DNA from: Acidobacteriaceae bacterium
GTDB lineage: Bacteria > Acidobacteriota > Terriglobia > Terriglobales > Acidobacteriaceae
DNA length: 10,207 nt
Direction: 5' to 3'
Assembly (NCBI GenBank): GCA_003132825.1
Contig: PKYX01000285.1
Coordinates: 1 to 10,207 of the forward strand
The notes beneath the pieces were generated by a model that ran no database searches, was not told the DNA's origin, and worked only from the letters and a program-made list of their open reading frames with translations. Positions 6,080 to 10,207 of the stretch are shown in pieces. The position numbers were made by a program, and so were the translations under genes. Within the stretch, counting starts at the first letter, position 1. The number at the start of each line of letters is the position of its first letter.

Positions 6080-6985
6080 ATGAGTACACCCAGCTTAGCC
6101 GTGCAGATCACCACCCCCGAACTGAAGCTCTTGCAGGCTCTGATCTACCAGGAGTGCGGCATGTACTTCGACGAACGCCGCATGCACTTCCTGCAGAATC
6201 GCTTGCTGGGCCGTCTGAAGGAATGCCGTCTGGATTCCTTCTACAGCTACTATCGCCTTCTCATCAGCCCCGACGGCAAACAGGAGCTGTCGCGGCTGCT
6301 CGAAGACCTCACGGTCAACGAAACCAGTTTCTTCCGCAGCAAAGCCCAACTGGACTTGTTCCACAAATATCTTCTCGACGACATTCTGCAGGCAAAGCAG
6401 GCGCAGGGCGACTACTCCTTGCGTTTCTGGAGCGCCGGCTGCTCCACCGGCCAGGAGCCTTATACCCTCGCCATGCTGGTCGCCGACGGACTGGCCTATT
6501 ATTGCCTGCGCAACCCCTCGGCCTTTCCCGGCGCCTATCCGAAGCCGCTCATTCCGCCACCCTGGAAAGTGGAAATCCTGGCCAGCGATATCAACTACTC
6601 CGTGCTGCGCGCCGGGGAGGAAGGCATTTATTCGGAAAACCAAATGGCTTCGGTGGACTACAGCTATCGTCTGCGCTACTTCGACAAGGTGGGGGAGCGC
6701 TACGCGGTGAAGAAGCAAGTGAAGGAGTTGGTGCACTTCGACTTTCACAATCTAAAGACGCAATACCAACCCCAGGGCAATGACGCAATTTTCTGCCGCA
6801 ATGTAATGATGTATTTCGATCAGGCGGAACAGAAGCGCCTGATCGAAAAATTCCGGCGCTGCCTCAATCCCAATGGCTACCTTTTCGTGGGACACGCCGA
6901 GAGCCTGCGCGGACTAAGCGACAAGTTTGCCATGGTTCACCGCAACAGCGGCACCGGCTATCAGCGCATCGAGGAGGCGGAATGA
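6080..6985 (+). CDS. cheR: Chemotaxis protein methyltransferase CheR
   Basis: A 301-residue SAM-dependent enzyme that methylates receptor glutamates during adaptation. The N-terminal helical domain (about 10-75) is followed by the family motif NETSFFRS at 80-87, the SAM-binding loop WSAGCSTGQEPYTLAM at 117-132, the acidic loop ASDIN at 168-172, FCRNVMMYFD at 238-247, and GHAES at 271-275. Between the SAM loop and the next strand there is an extra segment of about 20 residues (about 140-161, Pro-rich, LIPPPW). The ATG at 6080 follows cheW by 34 nt and has a purine-rich GAAAGAG 5 nt upstream. The gene ends in a 4-nt ATGA overlap with cheA, suggesting translational coupling. No TPR or other fusion is present. 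Confidence 0.96.
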   Translation: MSTPSLAVQITTPELKLLQALIYQECGMYFDERRMHFLQNRLLGRLKECRLDSFYSYYRLLISPDGKQELSRLLEDLTVNETSFFRSKAQLDLFHKYLLDDILQAKQAQGDYSLRFWSAGCSTGQEPYTLAMLVADGLAYYCLRNPSAFPGAYPKPLIPPPWKVEILASDINYSVLRAGEEGIYSENQMASVDYSYRLRYFDKVGERYAVKKQVKELVHFDFHNLKTQYQPQGNDAIFCRNVMMYFDQAEQKRLIEKFRRCLNPNGYLFVGHAESLRGLSDKFAMVHRNSGTGYQRIEEAE

Positions 6986-9156
6986 CCCAGTTCTCCGACG
7001 AACGCGGCGCGGAACTGCGGGAACTGTTCTTCGAGAGCGCGCAGGAAATACTGCAGACGCTCAACGAGGAAGCGCTGAAGCTCGAGAAAAATCCCGGCGA
7101 TCAGGAGACGGTGCGCACCATCCGTCGCTCGGTGCATACCCTGAAGGGGGACGCCGCTGCCTGTGGCTTCCGGGAACTGAGCGAGTTGGCGCACGAATTG
7201 GAAGATGCCCTGTCATCGGAGCGGACCTCGTCTCACACTTCGCTCGCCGAAGTGGCCTTCACCGCGATCGATGTTTTCGGGGCCATGCTGGCCTCCTATC
7301 GCGGACAGGGCAAAATGCCGCGAGCGGAACCGCTGCGGAAAATGATCCGCGAACTGGTGGGCGCCCCCAAAACCCGGGAGCCCCGCAAGAAGAAAACGCC
7401 GGCGCCAGTCGCCGAACCGCCAGGCTGGACAGAGTACGAGAATCTGGCGATCCAGCATGCTCTGAGCCAGGGAAAACGCGTCTATCAAATCACGGCGCAG
7501 CTTGATCCCCTCTGTGCGATGCCGATCGCGGCCCGGCAACTGGTGCTGAACGCGTTGACCACGGTGGGCGAAGTGCTGGGAGCGCTGCCGGAATCCAATT
7601 TGCCCCAGGCCACCAAGCGCGTGCATTTGCTGCTGGCCAGCGCACAGCCGGCCGAACAAATTGTCGCGAAATGCCGCATTCCGACCGTGATCGCCCAGGT
7701 CAGCGTGGACGAGCTAAAAAAATTGCCCGCCGCCAAGAGCGCGCCCGCGGAGGCCGACCCCCAGGAACAAGGTTCCTGGCCCGGCCATCGCCCGCAAACC
7801 GAGGCCGACCCCGACGTGTCCCTGGCCGAGTTGCCGGCAGAAGAAATGGACACCCGGGTCGGGGCCAACGTCGCGGTCGCAGAAAACATTCTGCGGGTGG
7901 ATGCGGAGCGCATCGACAGCGTGCTCAATCTGGTGGGCGAGCTGATCATTGGCAAATCCATGCTGCAGCAAGCCCTGAACGACTTTGGCCGGCGTTATCC
8001 GAAGGAAGCCACACGCGGCCGTTTGGCCGATGCCCTGGCGTTTCAGGCCCGCGTGTTGAATGATCTCCAGCGCTCGGTGATGAAAGTCCGGATGGTGCCG
8101 GTCGAGCAGCTGTTTCGGCGGTTTCCGCGCATGGTGCGGGACGTTGCCAAACAATGCGGCAAAGAAGTCGAACTCGTGATCAGCGGTCAGAACACCGATC
8201 TCGACAAGAGCCTGCTGGACGCGATTGCCGAGCCGATCACGCACCTGGTCCGGAACGGAATCAGCCATGGCATTGAAGCCGCCGAAGCGCGCGCGCGCAG
8301 CGGCAAGCCGGCCGTCGGAACCATCCGTCTCGCTGCCTACCACTACGGCAATCAGGTGATTGTAGAGGTTAGCGACGACGGGAGCGGCATCGACACCGGG
8401 CGCGTCGTCGCCAAGGCGATCGAGAAGAAACTGATCAGCCCGGAAAAAGCGGCCGGGCTCAGCGAAAGCGACATTTTGGAACTGGTCTTCCAGCCCGGGT
8501 TCAGTACGGCCCAGGAGATTACCGAAATCTCCGGACGCGGCGTCGGCCTGGATGTGGTGCAAAGCGTGCTGCACCGTCTGAAAGGCACGGTGGAAGTTTC
8601 CACTCACGCCGGCCAGGGCACGACTTTTTGCCTGAAGCTGCCTCTGACGCTGGCCATCATCAAGGCCTTGTTATTCCGCGTGGAGCGACGGCTGTATGCC
8701 ATCCCACTGAACGCGGTTGCCGAAATTGCCCGCGCCCGCGAGGCCGACGTGCACCAGGTGGACAACTACGAGGTGCTGCAGCTGCGCGGACAGGTCTTGC
8801 CCCTGGTGCGCCTGGGAAGACCGCATGACGATCTGTCCAAGAATTCCCTCACCAAGATCTTCGTTCTGGTCATCACGCTCGGCGAGCGCAAACTGGGACT
8901 GATCGTGGACGGGCTGGAAGGCGAAGAGGAATTGGTGATCAAGGCGGTCGACGACCAGACCGTGGCCACCGACTTGGTCAGCGGCGCGTCGATCTTGGGC
9001 GACGGGCGCGTGGTGCTGATTCTGAATCTTGCGGCAGTGGTCGAGCGGTCGACCAAGACTCGCAGCAGCGGCGCCGGCATGGGCGGCGGCGGACTGCTGC
9101 TTCTGCGGGCCGAACGAGAGCACCCGGCCCAGGCCGCAGCGGAGGGTGCCCGATGA
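6982..9156 (+). CDS. cheA: Chemotaxis sensor histidine kinase CheA
   Basis: A 724-residue kinase that autophosphorylates under receptor control and should pass phosphate to a response regulator and to CheB. The HPt (P1) domain has the phospho-accepting His52 in VHTLKGDAAA. A Lys/Pro linker (about 130-147) leads to a P2-like region (about 148-245). After a second linker comes the dimerisation domain P3 (about 300-375, DSVLNLVGELIIGKSMLQQ). The ATPase P4 has the N box AEPITHLVRNGISHGIE (416-432), G1 SDDGSGID (464-471), F box FQPGFST (503-509) and G2 GRGVGLDVV (518-526). The CheW-like P5 spans about 555-690, followed by a Gly-rich tail. The N box has Ser428 where most CheA proteins have the Asp of DHG; Asn425 and His429 are kept. 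The gene overlaps cheR and cheB by 4 nt each (ATGA). There is no fused receiver domain. Confidence 0.97.
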   Translation: MTQFSDERGAELRELFFESAQEILQTLNEEALKLEKNPGDQETVRTIRRSVHTLKGDAAACGFRELSELAHELEDALSSERTSSHTSLAEVAFTAIDVFGAMLASYRGQGKMPRAEPLRKMIRELVGAPKTREPRKKKTPAPVAEPPGWTEYENLAIQHALSQGKRVYQITAQLDPLCAMPIAARQLVLNALTTVGEVLGALPESNLPQATKRVHLLLASAQPAEQIVAKCRIPTVIAQVSVDELKKLPAAKSAPAEADPQEQGSWPGHRPQTEADPDVSLAELPAEEMDTRVGANVAVAENILRVDAERIDSVLNLVGELIIGKSMLQQALNDFGRRYPKEATRGRLADALAFQARVLNDLQRSVMKVRMVPVEQLFRRFPRMVRDVAKQCGKEVELVISGQNTDLDKSLLDAIAEPITHLVRNGISHGIEAAEARARSGKPAVGTIRLAAYHYGNQVIVEVSDDGSGIDTGRVVAKAIEKKLISPEKAAGLSESDILELVFQPGFSTAQEITEISGRGVGLDVVQSVLHRLKGTVEVSTHAGQGTTFCLKLPLTLAIIKALLFRVERRLYAIPLNAVAEIARAREADVHQVDNYEVLQLRGQVLPLVRLGRPHDDLSKNSLTKIFVLVITLGERKLGLIVDGLEGEEELVIKAVDDQTVATDLVSGASILGDGRVVLILNLAAVVERSTKTRSSGAGMGGGGLLLLRAEREHPAQAAAEGAR
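9141..9146 (+). promoter_or_regulatory. Ribosome-binding site of cheB inside the end of cheA
   Basis: GGAGGG lies 6 nt before the cheB ATG at 9153. It is the best Shine-Dalgarno sequence in the operon and confirms the start that overlaps the cheA stop in ATGA. Confidence 0.75.
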
Positions 9157-10207
9157 CAGACTCCGTGCGTGTGCTGGTGGTAGACGATTCCGCGCTGATG
9201 CGCAAGCTGATTCCGCAGATTCTGCAAACCGACTCTTCGATCGAGGTGGTCGGCACTGCCATGGACGGAAACTTCGGCCTCAAGAAAATTGCCGAACTGA
9301 AACCGCAGGTGGTCACTCTCGATTTGGAAATGCCAGGCATGGGCGGCCTGGATACGTTGAAGGAAATCATGCGCCGCCATCATGTCCCTGTGATTGTGGT
9401 CAGCTCGCACAGCACCGAAGGGGCGGCCGTCACCCTCAAGGCACTCTCGCTCGGAGCGTTTGATTTCGTGGCCAAACCGCACGATGTTGCGGCGCGCATG
9501 CCGGAGATCGCCAGGGAGCTGATTGCCAAAATCAAGGCGGCCGCGCAATCCCGCGAAATGCCGGCGCGGCTGTTCCAGGAAAGCCCGCGGCGAGCCCCGA
9601 AGGTCCAACCCCACAATCGGCCCACCTGCATCGTAGCCGTGGGAGTTTCGACCGGAGGCCCGCAGGCCTTGCAGTATTTTCTGCCCCAGCTGCCGGCTCA
9701 TTTCTCTGCAGCCATTCTGGTGGTCCAGCATATGCCCGAGGGCTTCACGGAAATGTTTGCCCGGCGGTTGGACGAAACCTGTGCCATTCAGGTCAAGGAA
9801 GCGCAGTCGGGCGACGTGCTGCTGGCCGGCCGGGCCTTGATTTGCCCCGGCAATCGACATCTCAAAGTGAAGCGCCTGTCCTTGGATGACGTCGCCGTGC
9901 TCAGCGATGATCCGAAAGTGAATGGCCACCGGCCCTCGGTCGACATTCTGTTTCAAAGTGTGGCTCAGGAATTCGGCCAGAAAAGCATTGCCGTGCTGAT
10001 GACCGGGATGGGAGACGATGGCGCCCGCGGAATGGGCATGGTCAAGGACGCGGGGGGCTTGACGATCGCGCAGAGCGAGGATTCCTGCGTGGTCTACGGC
10101 ATGCCGAAGGCCGCCATCGAACGCGGTTTTGCGGCACGCGTGGTGTCGCTCGACGCACTCGCCAACACTCTGTATACGCAGTGCACACAGGATCGAAACA
10201 CCGGATC
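9153..10207 (+). CDS. cheB: Chemotaxis protein-glutamate methylesterase/deamidase CheB (3' end cut by the window)
   Basis: 351 codons are visible and the frame is open at the right edge; since CheB proteins are usually about 350 residues, little should be missing. It removes methyl groups from (and deamidates) receptor glutamine/glutamate sites. The receiver domain (about 5-120) has acidic residues D11 and D12, phosphorylation site D57 in TLDLEMPGMGG, and K108 in FVAKP. A Pro/Arg-rich linker (about 130-157) joins it to the esterase domain. The catalytic triad is visible as Ser166 in GVSTGGPQAL, His193 in QHMPEGFT, and Asp288 in MTGMGDDGA. CheA in the same operon is the expected phosphate donor. 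A strong GGAGGG site and the ATGA overlap with cheA fix the start. Confidence 0.96.
   Translation, partial: MTDSVRVLVVDDSALMRKLIPQILQTDSSIEVVGTAMDGNFGLKKIAELKPQVVTLDLEMPGMGGLDTLKEIMRRHHVPVIVVSSHSTEGAAVTLKALSLGAFDFVAKPHDVAARMPEIARELIAKIKAAAQSREMPARLFQESPRRAPKVQPHNRPTCIVAVGVSTGGPQALQYFLPQLPAHFSAAILVVQHMPEGFTEMFARRLDETCAIQVKEAQSGDVLLAGRALICPGNRHLKVKRLSLDDVAVLSDDPKVNGHRPSVDILFQSVAQEFGQKSIAVLMTGMGDDGARGMGMVKDAGGLTIAQSEDSCVVYGMPKAAIERGFAARVVSLDALANTLYTQCTQDRNTG

Noticed and set aside
8766..9956. A 396-codon minus-strand open frame spanning the end of cheA and most of cheB
   Set aside because: It is the antisense reflection of two well-supported genes and has no domain of its own.
1..10207. Mobile elements, CRISPR arrays, tRNA or rRNA genes, toxin-antitoxin or defence genes
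   Set aside because: No terminal repeats, transposase motifs, regularly spaced repeats or RNA-gene signatures were seen on either strand; coding style is uniform across the window.

Overview
This window is GC-rich bacterial DNA, densely coding with ATGA-type overlaps between genes. Protein style and gene organisation would fit a free-living Acidobacteriota-like or deltaproteobacterial-type organism. That is an impression from sequence style only and has not been tested by any search. There are no mobile elements, RNA genes or CRISPR arrays. The window holds two divergent transcription units that share a 416-bp control region.

Left unit (1-3105, minus strand): one very large sensor gene, open at the left edge. 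The 1035 visible residues read in one frame without a stop and form about four GAF domains followed by three PAS domains. No membrane segment is evident, so it is probably cytoplasmic. The output domain (histidine kinase, GGDEF/EAL, phosphatase or other) lies outside the window.

Control region (3106-3521): it contains a strong sigma-54 (RpoN) promoter match at 3390-3405 pointing at the chemotaxis operon. Upstream lie two related palindromes of the form TCTCA-N3-TGAG, 80 bp apart and at the distance expected of enhancer-binding-protein sites. Two further inverted repeats sit closer to the promoter. The predicted leader of about 106 nt can form two hairpins.

Right unit (3522-10207, plus strand): a compact chemotaxis-type operon in the order mcp - cheW - cheR - cheA - cheB. 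It encodes a membrane receptor (CHASE3/four-helix-bundle-like sensor, two HAMP units, canonical signalling tip), the adaptor CheW, the methyltransferase CheR, the histidine kinase CheA and the methylesterase CheB. CheB is cut by the right edge, probably close to its natural end. The receptor and CheA-CheW would form the signalling complex, while CheR and CheB would adapt the receptor by methylating and demethylating it. No CheY, CheD, CheC/CheX or flagellar gene is visible, so the output could be motility, pili or another process.

The most interesting features are the apparent sigma-54 plus enhancer architecture in front of a whole che operon, and its divergent pairing with a multi-GAF/PAS sensor. 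No wholly new enzymatic system is evident.
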